64,000 bases of DNA, from assembly GCA_950295325.1 (NCBI GenBank), contig OX485803.1, positions 13,828,001-13,892,000 on the forward strand, given 5' to 3'. Below the pieces are notes generated by a model. It searched no databases, had not been told where the DNA came from, and saw only the letters and a program-made list of their open reading frames with translations. The position numbers and the translations under genes were made by a program. Positions 43,758 through 57,371 of this stretch are shown here, piece after piece. Numbering within the stretch: the stretch's first letter is position 1; each line of letters starts with the position of its first letter. The DNA comes from Polytrichum commune. Lineage: Eukaryota > Streptophyta > Polytrichopsida > Polytrichales > Polytrichaceae.

Positions 43758-46476
43758 TTAGTCCAATTTCATTGCTTGGTACCCAAACCAAAAGGGGGGG
43801 CGTTTCAAACCGGAGTTTGGTTTGCCCTTAGCCTTCTTTTGGTTTGAGGTAACTTGTGAAGAGGAGGAGCGTTTTTGTGTTACAAACATTTCTATATCGG
43901 AGTCATTCTCTAAGGCTAGGAGCTTCTCTTTGTATCTTTGGGAGGAGTTGGAGTTTGTGGCCCGTTGAGACATTCTGAACATATAAAAACTTTGTGTTAA
44001 GATTCTAAAAAGTTTTTTTGGTATATAGTTTCTCCTTTTTTTCTCATGGTTTGCTTCTCCCCACAACTTAATTTGTGGGGCCGGACGAAGTATGACCATA
44101 GGGAAGGAGAGGTGTGTGTGAGTGGAGTTGCTAAAAGTATAAGCATAGTAGTGTTTAAGACTATATATATATTTGTGCATATAGAGGCATGCTATGTGAC
44201 AAATGGTTTTAAGTGGTAGCATAAAGTGTATGTGCTCTATTGGTTTTTTATTTGGTTTTTTCGAGGTGTACATCCAATCATATGGTTTAAAATAAACATT
44301 ATGGGCATACATGCTAAGTGGCCGTATATAATTTATATTCACTGTGGTGTTCATGGGGTGATAAGTAGGTTGTTGTTCATTGTATGTATACAAGCATTCT
44401 AGAGTGTTTCTATTAAGACAATGTAAGCATTTTTGGGCATAGTCCCTATTCATCAGCATCATTTGAGTGACAGAGGTGTATGCTTTCAAAATAAGCATCC
44501 ATGTGTGTCGTGAGGAAGGGTAAGAGGATTTACTAGTCCTATTATTAATACGACTATATGTTTTATAGATATGATAAAAAGGAGTAATCCTAATGTGAAG
44601 AGAACCTGGGGTGGAACTTTTGACTGTTGGGTCGTTGTGGTGTGCTCGTTTCCTGCTCCCCTTTGGCAAGCTTGGCTCCTCGCTTTTCGAGTCGTTGGCG
44701 GGCTCTCCTCTCCCTCCAACACTCCTCCTTTATTGATTTGACTCGTTCGGCTTGTCTTGACGGTGTAGTGGCTCGGAGTCGGTCTTCCCTTCGCTAGCTC
44801 CTCTCCAGGTCTGCTCTGCTGCCTCCAGTCGGTGTTGTGTGTGTCGTCCTTCGTCCAAAAAAAGCTCCCCTGGATTGTCCTGCTGCCTCCGAGGTTTGCT
44901 CGCGGCGTTGGGGTTGTGTGAGTTGACTCCTTTCTTCCTGGCTTGCTATTGCAACCTGCCTTCTGTGCCAGTGACCCAGGTATGTGTTTGTGCCCTCCTC
45001 TGTTTTCCGGCGACCTTGATATGTAGCTGTACTTGGGAACCACCTGTTTCTAATTACCAAGCACGTTCGTGTGTGTGCTTCTAAGCTAGGGGGTGGAGAC
45101 TTGTGTGAGAGACAGGGGGCAGGAGGTCAAGTCCTTGTGGGGGTGAGGAATGAGAGAGACAGTAGAGCAATAAACATTGATGGTTTTGAGAGGGCAGTTG
45201 TGTCTCCCTTTTGTATTGGTGGGTTTTGGTAGCATTGGTTCGATGTTTTCTGTCATGGGATTTTCTGGCTGGTGATGATGTATTGTGGCCTCTGTTAGGG
45301 TTTCGGTGGTGGCGGCTTCCATTTTCCTGTGGATTTTTCATTCTTTGTGTTGGGCTTGTGTGTGCGGCATATAGCACTGGTTCCTTTTTGTTGTGCTCTA
45401 TATTCTTGTGCTTGTACCCGCTGTTTTTTTGTCGCTCCTTGGTGTTGTGGCGTCGATCTTTGTTGGGTCGGCCTTCAGCGCTGGTCTTTGGTCGTTGTGG
45501 GCTGCCTCTGTTGTAGCCGGGTCGGTGCAGGGTGTTGCCTTTGAGGCAGAGCTGGTGCTAGGTGCTTCCATTGAAGCAGAGTCGTCGTCGCTCTTTGTTG
45601 GGTCAGCTTTTGGTGTTGGTCCTTGGTCGTTGTGGGTTGTCTCTGTTGTGGCCGAGTCGGTACAGGGTGTTGTCTTTGAGGCAGAGTCGGTGCTAGGTGC
45701 TCCTGTTGAGGCAGAGTCGGTGCCGCTCTTTGTTGGGTCGACTTTCGGCGCTTTGTGGGCTGCCTCTGTTGTGGCCGAGTTGGCATTGTGTGCTGCCTCT
45801 GAGGCAAGGTCAGTGCTAGGTGTTTCCGTTGAAGCAGAGTCGGTGCCGGGTGCTTTAGTTTTCTGTGAAGCATGGGCGGTGTTGGGTGTTTCCTCCTGAT
45901 TAGTACCGACTTTTGCTTTCGTCGCCAGGGTTCGGGCTGTGTTTGTTGCAGGAGATGGGTTTTGGACAGTGTTGAGGTGGGTCTTCATTTCTTGTGGGTC
46001 GCCGGTGGTGGGCGCTCCTGAGTTGTGGCTTCCCTTTGCGTAGGTGTTGTTTCTCTCTTGTTGCTAGATTCTGCAGCCAGGGATCTGTATTTACTTTGTG
46101 GCAATCTACGTTTGTTAGAGGTTAGTGGGCTTACCTGAGGTTGATGGTTTTGTTGTTGGGTTGCAGTTTGGGTTTTTTGCTGTAGAGCTTCTAAGTTGGA
46201 TGGTCCTTGCTGATCTGATTCTTTATGTGGTTGTTGCAGGTTGGAGCGGCTCTTTTGGTGTGTTGCCATTTTGATGTTCTTCACATCTGGGAGTTGTGCC
46301 ATTGATGTGCCTGGGTTTAGATCTACAGAGGGCATGGTTAGTATAGGAGTTCTGATAGTAGGGGTGTGAATATAGCAATAGTGTGTGAGAGGGTGAGATA
46401 TGCAGACTTGTGTGATGTAATAAAATTTGAAAGAAGTGTCAGATATTGCAAGCCTGTTTGAAGACGTTTGAGTCAT
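43758..46476 (-). other. upstream ORF-rich region, possible LINE 2 5' end
   Basis: Several minus-strand ORFs of unknown product. The largest frame at 44669-43758 ends with a Ser/Lys-rich stretch beginning MSQRATNSN near 43976. A Gln/Thr-rich ORF at 46476-45985 overlaps by ATGA the next ORF at 45988-45398, which consists of degenerate repeats of APSTDSASKATPCTD. None has a recognised domain. Composition matches the adjacent LINE, so it may be an element 5' leader; the left boundary is not defined. Confidence 0.35.
45458..45880. repeat. about 135-bp tandem repeat, coding-like on the minus strand
   Basis: Three-plus copies, with CTTTGTTGGGTC starting at 45458, 45593 and 45727. A shorter sub-unit (GGCAGAGTCGGTGCTAGGTG and variants) repeats inside. 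On the minus strand the translation stays open and repeats DPTKS...DSAS-x-EAPSTDSASKATPCTD-x-ATTEAAH. Confidence 0.8.
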
Positions 46477-46949
46477 TTGGTGTGCCTTGCTTGTGCGATG
46501 TTGGGGTGAGTCAGATCTGTCCGAGGAGTAGCCTAGGAGCTTGGTCTTTGTGATGAATGGGGAGCATGGTTGTCTAGTTCTTGGTCAAGCAATGGTACGA
46601 GAGAATAGCCCAACCTATTCTCTTCTTGTGACGCAACACTCGTCTTATGCCAACACTCATCTTGCATCGTTGGTGTACTTCAACACACAACGTAACGCAA
46701 CCAACTCCAATAAGTTTTTAGATCTAGATCTGTGAAGCTTTAACAAAAAAACAACCTTCAAACCTACCTTACCATTGCTTGTTTGAGTGGTGCCCTAGCG
46801 CATAATTTAGGCATACCATGTAACTCATTCATTGTAAAGAGTTGTGCTCATGAGGTAGAGAGTTCCTGGTTGGCTCTCTGCGGCTGTCTCCTCGGATCCA
46901 TTTGCCTCCCCCTCACCGCACTTTGCAGAGCTCCTCAACACTCCATCGA

Positions 46950-47529
46950 CTCACCAGAAAAAATCCGACACATAGACACCTATACAAAAGCAAATGAACA
47001 ATGCTTCCCACATCCTCACATACTCACTCCAAGTTGGATCCCCGACCTATCTCATCCGAACAGAGCCAAGAATCATCACCATTTTATGCATACACCAATT
47101 TTCATCAATAAAAATTGTACATGATTTCATGGAAAGATTTGATATTGTCTTGAAACAACATTACGTTGCAACAAACTTCCTTTCACCAAATTTACAAGCA
47201 CCACAAAATGGAAACACACCTCATTCCCCTCCTCTGCTACCCCAACCTCCCCCCATTCCCATTCCCCCTTCCTTTCCCACCTTCTTTCTACACACAATGC
47301 CTATTATAATATAACATCTCACACAGAAATTGCACCTACATCTTATCCCTCCCCCTTGACGCACATACTACACCTACAATTTATCCCCCCCCCCCCCTTT
47401 ACACACACACACACACACACACACCACTCTATGTGTACATCAATTCCTATCAATAAACACCATATCCATCTTCGTAATTATGCCTCGAACGAACTCACCT
47501 TCACCACACTTACCAATACCACCCCCCCC

Positions 47530-47561
<32 letters not shown>

Positions 47562-48970
47562 AAGATGAGGAAGGTAGCATTGGGCTAGGTATCTACCACC
47601 TTTTGGGCAACATCCTACAAGCCGAACTTACAACTCTCTTAGTAGCCTTAAACCTCATTCATGCATCTTCACATACAACCTAATTCCCTCTACCTCATAC
47701 ACAACTGCCTATGCCAATCTTCTTCCCAACATAAACACCCATATAAACTACTCAATCAAGCCATAATTTGCCACCTCTCCCAACAATACTTTAGAAAATC
47801 CACGCACGCTCAAGATTTCTAAGCAACAACACAACAAATCAAAAAACAAAAGTAGGAGCCAACAAACCCTAGAATGAACCACCTCCACCGTACACATGCC
47901 CCATTTGTGCACTCCAAAATCATCATGAAGCACCCCCATAACACACCCATCTGCCACCTTAAACCGTACATACGCAAAGAATATATCATCGACTCATTGC
48001 TACAATCCTCCTCCACTTCCCATACGTTGCCAAATGGCTTAACAACCCCCTAGTTCACTCATTCATCTCCAAATGCTTAAATTTCTCACCCAAAGGCACA
48101 AACGCCCAAATCACATACACACTCAAATGGGATGGGTTCTTGGAATGGGTAGGCTAACTGCAAGGGACAAACCAAAACCTCATGTCGGGTAGGATGGCAC
48201 TACTGGCAAATACCCTTGTCTTGCAAAGGATTAACTAAAATGAGCGTACAACTTGTCCCAATACTATTTCAGCCGACATGATACTTTCTAGATAGGCGAA
48301 ACTAAGATTTGGCCAATGCATGAATAACGAAAGAAAACACAACATCTTGGCCTACTTAGTTCCCATCACCCTTGCCACTTGTGCCTCATTCACGTGGATG
48401 ACACATGCATCCACCTCCTCTTCATGTGCATTATCCCCACCATCAATAACATTTGCACCGCATGACACAAGATAACAACTATGGCAAATTTATTAACTCT
48501 TCCTCTCACACTCCCAAACATGAGACACCATCTTCACGAATGCCGGAACGCACCTAGGCACCCCCCAAGCTCTACCCATCTATATGATGACCATGCCACT
48601 ACCTTGCTTGACTAAGATCATATATCTTCATCACCAATAACCAAAGTACACCCCGTTATACCACTCAAAACTTACCGCCATACGCTTTGTAGAATTTACA
48701 TTTTGCTATGACATAGATCCCACAACATCTATCCAACATAAAATTCAAATACCAATTGTTAGTCAACACATTGGTAGACACCAATTTGTATACCACACTC
48801 ACTATCATCGTGGCCGGTGTCCGCGGCAACATCCACATTAATACTATTTCCAAACTATTCAAACAATGCTACATCCCCTTTATCGTGCCCACCCATGCAT
48901 GCATACAACAAATCCATTTCATAGCCATCAAATACCTCACACTCATCATGCCAACCAAGTGAAGATTTGA
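46950..48970 (+). pseudogene. LINE 3: highly degraded RNase H and C-terminal remnant
   Basis: A/C-rich plus-strand DNA like LINE 1. At about 47565-47660 the phrase GNILQAELTTLLVALNLI matches LINE 1 NILRAELMAIHHTLCLL of RNase H. At about 48770-48960 LTIIVAGVRGNIH and QQIHFIAIKYLTLIMPTK match the LINE 1 C-terminus LIVLASGARATTH and LNIIAIQYAHSILIHKR. Numerous stops and microsatellites interrupt it. Confidence 0.6.
47385..47561. repeat. poly-C and (AC)n microsatellites
   Basis: C13 at 47385-47397, (AC)n at 47401-47424, and a C-run followed by (AC)n at about 47522-47561. A further (AC)n lies at 49000-49024. They explain the Pro/His/Thr-rich open frames here. Confidence 0.95.
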
Positions 48971-51900
48971 GAACCACCAAACACCATCATTCCAAACTAA
49001 ACACACACACACACACACACACACATGTAACAAAACCCCAAGAACATATACTACCACAAACTATCCAAACCAATTCACTTAGCTAGGTTCTAGGGATAGC
49101 TACCAACCTAAAAAAATTGAACCCAATAGACATTGAGACCAACCAGGACAACATGCCAACGTAACAACCACCCTCATGGTACCCATATTAACACAAAACT
49201 CTAATATACAACCGCCTGCAACCAATAGCGGGCCCTCATTTGTCCACGATTACCAAGGGGCCACATCCAATAGGAAGCATAAGCAAGTGTCCCATAGCCT
49301 AGCTATGTAAACCCGCTTCGGGGTTCACATATGAGCTTGTGGCTATGCTCAAAGTAAGTGTCCCTCATTCATGTCTCTCTCTCTCTCTCCATCAAACATG
49401 TCACACACCTAATATTAAACAAACTAAAATTGGACAACTAACAAGCCCCCATGGACTACTGTAGGAGGACAACCCCTCTAATTGACTATGCTACTCAAAA
49501 GAGCCCAATTTTGAAAGCAACAAAATAACCTTATCTTAAAGCTTGACAACACATGATCAAGGTAAGGAAGATCGGGTTTCCATCCACATCGGCGTAAACC
49601 AAAACACCAATGGTATTATTAATATATTTTATATATTTTAAACAATAATGTACATGTGTTTGTTTTGGGACTTAGCCAATGATGTACATGGTAATTTAGC
49701 ATGTCAAGATGTTAAATTTAACTTTTGATTATATGGAAAAGCATTAACCTTATTGAGTTCCTTCACATACTAAACTTGTTAGTAGCTCTTACATTCAACT
49801 ACGTGGCAACTTTAGGCTAGTATTAATCAAACTATCATGAGTTTTAATACATACCATTATTCATACCTTGAGGCATAAGCTACTAATTCCCTTGTATAAA
49901 ATTATGGTTATAAAATATACTCTAAATTGTTTTTGGCACGACTCCAACACATGTTTGAGATATTATCACTTGTCGTATGAGATAGATAAATAGCAATGCC
50001 AACTTCATGAGGAAGCAAACATGAACAAAGAGTCTCTTTGCCCTACTTGCCTTATAGAGTAGAACGTACACAATGTTGTTATTGGAGTTATAAAACGATT
50101 CTCACGATAGTTGGAATTCTAAGTTTTTGTGGGAAGCAAGGTTGCACAGTCATTCCACCCACAAAGACCACATGTTTTCCTAAAAACCGTATTGCCCATC
50201 GCAATTATTCTAGTGAGTGTAAATCCCTTCCCCCCTCACCTTCAAGAATTGAGGATCAAAAGACCATATGTAGAATATAATAGATGTCAAATCCCTAAGG
50301 AGCAAGCATGAATGGAAGAACCCCTTCACATGCATGGTATTATCTCCTTGAAGGACTTTAAACATAAATATTTCATGTGTGGTTTTATTTTTCAATTATA
50401 ATTTCATCTCCCTACTAATTCAAATTCTTTTTTTTGAACTCTAACATAGACGGTGGAGTGAAACTCTAATATGCATGTTGCATATTATGCTTTGAATGTT
50501 GCATGCATGTTGCAAAAGATTTGTCATGACAAATGTAAGTTTTTTTTTGGAAACATGAGTTGTTGTTCCCCACACTCATTTACAAGAAGCTCCTAATAAG
50601 CTTTTTATGGGTGCACTTCATGAGGATTCAGTGCTAAAACATGATTTGGGACACCACACCTAGTTTCTATATAGATATTGGAGGCTCCATCCCTATCACA
50701 CATCGTAATTATAATAAAAGAGATTGATAAATAACAAGTAATCATATATAGTAGTGTTAATATTTTATATATTAACAAATGAAAGAAAATATTATCTAAT
50801 ATACATAATTTTCTTAATATTTTGAATGAGGTTGAGAGTGGTTATTATAGGCTTTATTAAATATAGAGTGAATTATAGTAGAGTTATTGTGTCATTTTTA
50901 ATTAATATGATGAATAATTGTTATTAAAATTTAAATATAAACCCCATATTTTTTATTAAAAATATTAAAAACATAATTGATCAAGTGGTAGAAAATTTAT
51001 TTTGACAAACATCATGACCAAAAATCATAATTTTATTAAATCTCCTACTAGAATGTGTGTGAAAAATATAGTTCAGATTTTATAGCCACTCATAACTTTT
51101 TTTTTAATATTTTTTTAAAACTTTAGTTTATCCAATGTGTTGTAATATTTGATCATCATTATATATTATGTTATCTTAAAAATATAATTGTGCATATTAG
51201 TGTCATTATGTTGAATTGATTTTTTGAGTTCACCAATTTATAATAAGGTGATATATATTATATTGAGCAATTACACCCGTGCATAATAAATGAGTTGTGA
51301 ACAAAAAGAATGGCTACGGCGACACGACATAGCCACTTGTTACATATGTTGACAACTTGCGATACTTATCAATATAACCATGTGGAATCCAAAGCCACAT
51401 CATGACCTTCGAGACAACTCATGTGATGTTAGAAAATAGGCTTAGAGCATGCAAAGTCACATCATGGCCCCTTGCCAATTAATTGATATTTACAAAATAG
51501 CTAGTAGTTCACAATAGCTGTGAGGGAACAAGGGGGTCTTACGTGGTAACTCGGAGGCACTTCACTAAAGTAATCTCCATTCGAGCTTCTTAATGAACAG
51601 GGACGAACCAACCCGTACACTGGTTCCTTGAAGGCAAAGGTTTAGGCATTCAACAAGGAACGAGTCTATGGGTTGGTTTGCCCAAATCTTCTTGATGGAC
51701 TCATCTGATTTTTGTTACTGGATGACTTTACTTAAGTGCCACGAATGTCCTAAAATAAGTTAGACCAACCTTGCTACCTCTAGATCTTTTTTCCGTTGTT
51801 GCTAATAATGATAAGTTTTCAATCCAACAATATGATTTTCATCCACCCATTATGTTCATCCTTAAGCACCATTGTCCAAGATCAAAAGTGATGACATGGT

Positions 51901-52437
51901 CTGTAGTATCCTAAGGGACATAGCCAACAAAGACTACAACAATTGTCCACCATCTCCCCCCAAACAACTAAATCCGCCATATTGAAACAGCTATATAGTA
52001 TAGATGTATAGCGTGGCTATCTAGCAAAACCTGACCAATACCATTGGCGTAAATCTAAGTTAGGAAGCTGCCCTCTAAATTTACAGTGCCATGTGGAGGC
52101 TCTTATAACGGTGATGGATGGAGGTACTATACCTCCATGCTCTGTGGAAGGAGGTAAGCCAGGTTCAGTCGTTTAATCCTCTGAAGCAACAAGCAGCAGC
52201 AAAGCCTCATAGCAGGAATTGTCCACAGTCTCCCGCAAACAATCACAAATCGCATGCTCTGAACATCGATCGGCAGATCAGAAGAAGCAGTGATCGATCA
52301 GAGGGAGGAAAGAAGGGAAAAGAAAAGAGATCCTTGCGCAAAGGATGCACCAGGGGAGGAAGAATCGAAGTAGCAACAGACACGAGAGGATAAGTTCGCA
52401 GCAGAGTTGGCGATGGCCATCATCATCATCGCCAAGG
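48971..52437. other. AT-rich intergenic DNA; AKR 5' flank at the right end
   Basis: No gene, RNA or element terminus recognised. 50700-51270 is extremely AT-rich. Roughly 52080-52437 is more GC-rich and purine-rich and is presumably the promoter and 5' untranslated region of the aldo-keto reductase. Confidence 0.45.
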
Positions 52438-55400
52438 ATGGCCATCAACGCCCTCATCACCGTCTGCTGCTCGCTCCTGCTAGTGATTCACTTTCTGTGG
52501 CGCCCCGTGGGGTTGCCTGCTGGCCTGCCAGGAAGGACCGGGACGCTATTGTGGCCTCCCAGGGGTTTCGTTGCTCTCCGAGACGGTTCTCTTAGTAAGT
52601 GCTCCGATGATGTGTGTTTCCCTTTCTCGTGGTCCAATTTGTGTTTTGGAATTATTTTTTCGGCCTCCCACGGTCTCCTCTCATGTGGTAGCAAGATGAC
52701 TTTGGACTTCGGGTTTAGGGTTTAGGGTTTTGGTGTGTTTTGAGAATTTTATGATTGATTGGTGGAGATTGAAGCCGTTTACGATTTCACATGGTTTAGG
52801 AGAGGGTGAGAAACCGGTGGGGGAAACAGTGATTTAAAGAAGTTCAATAGTGCATTGGCAGTTTCGCATGTAATTTTGATTTGGTGGAATTCGCAGGCTT
52901 TTCCACTTCCTCTCTTGGTATGAACCCTCAGCTCATTGTCTGTGAAAACCATGATACAAAATCAATTTCTTCTTAGGACAGTGTGAGGAATATGGCAATG
53001 TGACCCCTTCATCGGACTAGCCTAGGACGAGAATATATGGAATAAATTAAGCAAGCTTTACTGAGCGTATTCCCTTCATAAAGCCCTCAAGCAATTACGA
53101 TTCCATCAGAAATACACGGAATTCACACAAACTCTCTGGAGAAAACCATATTCACCATTCTGTATTGTCAATCACATCCGCTTGAACCCTAATTTTCGTG
53201 AGCTCGGATAAGAATTGCCACTGTATCGATTGGTGGTGCTTACATCAACTAAAACTCAATGAATTCCTCGGTTCTACTAAATTAAGCTACATTCCCTGTG
53301 TGTTCCTGGTGTCTTCTCGTACATTAGGTTGTAAGCATATTTATAACGAATAGGAGGCGGCCTCGTTTTAGAATGCACAGAAAAGACGAAGTATCAACAG
53401 GGATGAGTGAAAATTTTAATGAGTTCTTCTTCACATGCAGAGTGAGAGGGTCTAATGATTCGATTGCAGCAATTCTCTTTACAGAATCTTAAGTTGACCC
53501 CAGATTGCAGTAATTATCAGAGGCAATTTTGTCGTCGCTGTCGAAGCTTCTCCCTATTTTGTCTTTGTAGATAATAAGTGCTCAAGGACTCGATGAAGGC
53601 TTCAGAAATGCAGAGAACAGACAGGATAGAAAAAACTCTATGTTCATAAACTACATGGAAGAGCAAGAATGCATGTTTAGGCAAAAATTTGGCAAGCGTA
53701 GAGAGTGATTTTAAGAAAATTGGGATATGCTTTGAATGGGCGACAGATCCAGAGAACAGGACAAAAGGTAGGAAATTCTTGACTTTTAGGTCATGACAGA
53801 ATTGTTTTGCTGTGGGTTAAGCAAGGTCTTTCTTTATGTGATTGCAGTGCCGCAGCTGGGCTTTGGAACTGCAGGATTGGGCCAAATGACTGAACAAGCT
53901 ACTATCTGGGCATTGAAGGCGGGTTACAGGTAGCTTCTCATCACAAATTTCTGGACTCATAATTAATATGTTAAAAGACAATCACGTATTGAAATTACTT
54001 CATTTGCTATCATTTAATTTTGTGTTATTTGCACAAATATCTGATTTTCATATATCATGTGTCACATTATATGACTACATGTGTAAGAATGTATAAGAAA
54101 ACAATCACAATATGCACCACTAGAAGTTCTTTTGATGTAAATAGTATAAATTAATCACATTTGGAAGTTTGTGATGCTCCTTGCTTCAAAACATGTGTGA
54201 TCTCTTTGTCTGTGAACTTGTAGTTGTCCAACTTGCAGGATTCTTACAATCACTAAGGCAAGTGAAGCATCATGTGTAGTGTTGAAAGTGTTGTGATTAG
54301 TTAGTATCTGTCTTCTATGTTTGTCGTGCTCGTGAAAATACATATACTTATAATTTTGAAGCTCATGTTTGCAGGTTAATTGATTCAGCGCAAGCTACAG
54401 AGTGGTACGATGAAAAAGCTGTGGGAAGAGCAATACGCACCTTGAGCATGCGCAGAGATGAATTATTCCTCGTTTCGAAGGTCTTGTGAGACTTACCCTG
54501 ATGAGAAGTCTCTTTGTGCTCCCTGTTTATGGTAATGCTGAATGCTTATGTTTATGTCTATGTATATGCTCATGCTTACGTTCATGTTCTGAAGCTCAGT
54601 TCACCTTTGTCTGTTCTTACAGGCCATAGATACCTGTTGTGTTTCTTTTTCTTGTTTTATCTGTCTATTCTGGGCTACTGTTGATTGTGGTTTATAGTGC
54701 ACATTAATCTCTGTTATGTTTCATATCTGGGAGTTGTGGGTGGGCTCTCGTTTATCCATTTGAATCTCCAGGACATTGACAATAGGATGTGTAGGTGTCG
54801 AGATAACAGCTGCATCCAAGGAACTTGGGATATGAGACAACAAAGATGAAATTTAGCAGCTCTTTAGAAGACTTGGGCTCATCATATGTTGACCTCTTTT
54901 TGCTTCACTACCCCCGCTGCTTTCCAGCCATTTGTGGGGACTTCACACCTGCTGGATCATGGCAAGAAAGGTGCGATCAATCCTGTTTCATTGCTCGAGA
55001 ACCTTGTACTTGTGTTATTTGACTATATATAGCATCTGGTGGTGCACCTTTTGTGTACTTGGCTGAAAACACAAAAATAATTATACTTGGGTACACTTTC
55101 TGCTCAAAATCTGTTTACTATTCTAGGCTCAATAGTCAATATAATTGGGTGACCGTATATGATCATATACTAAGAAATAGAATCTTCACTTTGACAATGC
55201 ATAAGATATTTACATGAGCTCCAAAACTTATGAGGAAAATGGCTATGGGTACAATTTGGATTTGCTAATTGCATGTTTCAAATCCTATGAGCAGTGGGTA
55301 CAGAGCTAGAAGTGTCCATTTGAGGCCTGCACCTTAACAACTGCACCAGATGACAGATGGGTTGCTTCTCATTCTCGTGAATCCATTTAGATGTCCACAG

Positions 55401-57371
55401 AGTGAATTGTACATACTGGAACAGCGCAAGTAATACCTGAGATTGACCTAGATTATTATACGTTGGATCACCTTGTGCATTGGCAGCTGGAAGGCTTTGG
55501 AAGACTTGCATGACGAGCTTAAAATCAAGGCAATTGGTGTAAGTCTCAATGCTTTTAACCTTTTGTGATGTGGTCTTTCAGCTCAATCATTTGTGTCTAT
55601 GGGGTACTGTGAACTTTGTTGTCTCCAAAAGACTTGTAAGTGTTATTTGTTTCTGTTATGGAGTAAGAATTCTTCCAAAGACAAGTATCGAGTATGCGTT
55701 TGGGAAGTCTTGAAGAACACTTAAGAATAATTGATTCAAGAGAATTTTTGGAACGTTTCAGGTTAGCAATTTTGACCAAGAGGAGCTAAAGGAGCTTGTT
55801 GCTTTTGCAAGAATTAAACCTCTCGTTGTACAACGGTAATCCATCAATCATTGCAGGAATCCCTCTTGCACACCATGCACACAGGGAATTAAATATTTTG
55901 ATTGCTCTTTGTTCTTTGGTTATAGATTTCCCAAAGGCTGCAGGTTGCAGCCATTTTAGTGGTATTTTTCTTCTGATCTCCATTTTATAGCAATGTCAGG
56001 GCTATGTCAAGTGGTGCTTCAATTTGCAGGCTTTCATAGTGGTTGCAATTTCTGTTTTTTATAGTTTCAGCATCTTAAATACAACATATCCTCACTCTGT
56101 CTCTGCATTTCTCCAATAGTCACTAAGCATTCTTTGGTTCTAGGCGATTTCAATTCTGCTCAAGTAAGTATCTTGTGATACCATTCTTTTCTGTGGTTGC
56201 TGCCAGGAACTCTGATCCCTTCAGTTCCGACCTGAAAGTGCAGGTATAACTTGCCTATTTTACATTTTAGATATGTGTTTGGCATATATCAGCCCATGCA
56301 GAGGCAGTGGAACTCTGTTATGTTAATTTTGTACTCGAGTCTTTACCTAGCCTTTGTCAGAAGTTAAATTACATTGATTGAAGTACAAAAGAACTTATGC
56401 CTTGAGCAGGAATATTGTCATCAAGAAGGAATTCAATACATGGGGTACAGCACTCTTGGCAGTCAGTGGCTCATGCGAGGAGTCTCTACAAACCCGGTAT
56501 TGTTTAATGCTTTTGATAAATCAGATTTAAAACTTTCAGGATTAAGCCACATGTCGAATACCTCAAATTAATTGAAAACTCTCCTTGGCTTTGGCATATC
56601 TCAGAGGCATCTGAGAAGTCCTGTTTTCATCTTGAGGTGTTGTCTATATTTCTATGTAATGACTGACTAAGATCGAGGAACAATATGTGCACATTTACTG
56701 TATAATGTGATTAGTAGTGGTATAGAATAATGTAGAGAGGGGTGCAGTATTTCTAAAAGTCACTTAGCAATGTGCAAATCCTCCATTACCTAGTGGGGTT
56801 TTGGTTATGCTGCTACACTTTTAGTGCTTCAACCGTTTTTGTGTGTACAGGTGTTGAAGCATCCTACAATCCAAAGGATATCTGTTGCTCAAAATTGCAC
56901 ATGTGCCCAGGTAGAGCTACCACTCTTGTATAGTATATTATCAAGTTTTGGGTGAAAATTGTCAGAATCTATGATGGAAATTGTAGTTCAAAACTACACA
57001 TTGAAGTTCAGCTTGCTGGGAGGCAATTGCTCGATCAATGCTCATGTTCCCTTAACCACTGTTGTCATCATGTTCTTCCTACATTTGCTCAACCTGCAAT
57101 TTCAACCAGGACTGCAGAAGATATCCTCATAGCAAACCAGTTAGTTAACTTGGATCATGGCTGGAAGTATCACAATAAATGAAATAACACAAGCCTTGTT
57201 TCGATTCTTTTGCAGGTGGTTCTGAGTTGGGCACTTCAAAAGCACCAAGTTGTTGTACCAAGATCAAGTAAACATGCTCATATAATTGAGAATCTCAATG
57301 CTCAAAACTGTTATCTTCCAGATATTCAAGTTAAAGAGATAGATGCTCTAGATGGCCATGTTCCTCAATAG
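52438..57371 (+). CDS. aldo-keto reductase with N-terminal membrane anchor
   Basis: Ten exons: 52438-52594, 53848-53929, 54375-54480, 54810-54970, 55487-55538, 55762-55835, 56207-56243, 56410-56496, 56851-56910, 57216-57371 (TAG). All introns are GT...AG, all phases agree, and the product is 323 aa. Residues 3-20 (INALITVCCSLLLVIHFL) form a hydrophobic signal or anchor. The barrel starts RDGSLMPQLGFGTAGL (49-63). The aldo-keto reductase tetrad is visible: D83, Y91 (in EWYDEKAVG), K115 (LFLVSKLHPRN) and H148 (VDLFLLHYP). Later conserved parts are IGVSNF and, near the end, VVVPRSSKHAHIIENL, the NADPH-binding region. Family members reduce aldehydes and ketones with NADPH; the substrate is not deducible. 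Three extra residues separate D83 and Y91 compared with many AKRs. The gene appears intact; the start ATG was chosen because only its frame splices in phase to exon 2. Confidence 0.93.

Noticed and set aside
47356-47683. Pro/His/Thr-rich ORFs
   Set aside because: Produced by (AC)n and poly-C microsatellites within a LINE relic.
52407-52595. Alternative AKR first exon frame starting MAMAIIII
   Set aside because: It does not join exon 2 in phase, while the ATG at 52438 does and yields the expected RDGSLMPQLGFG junction.
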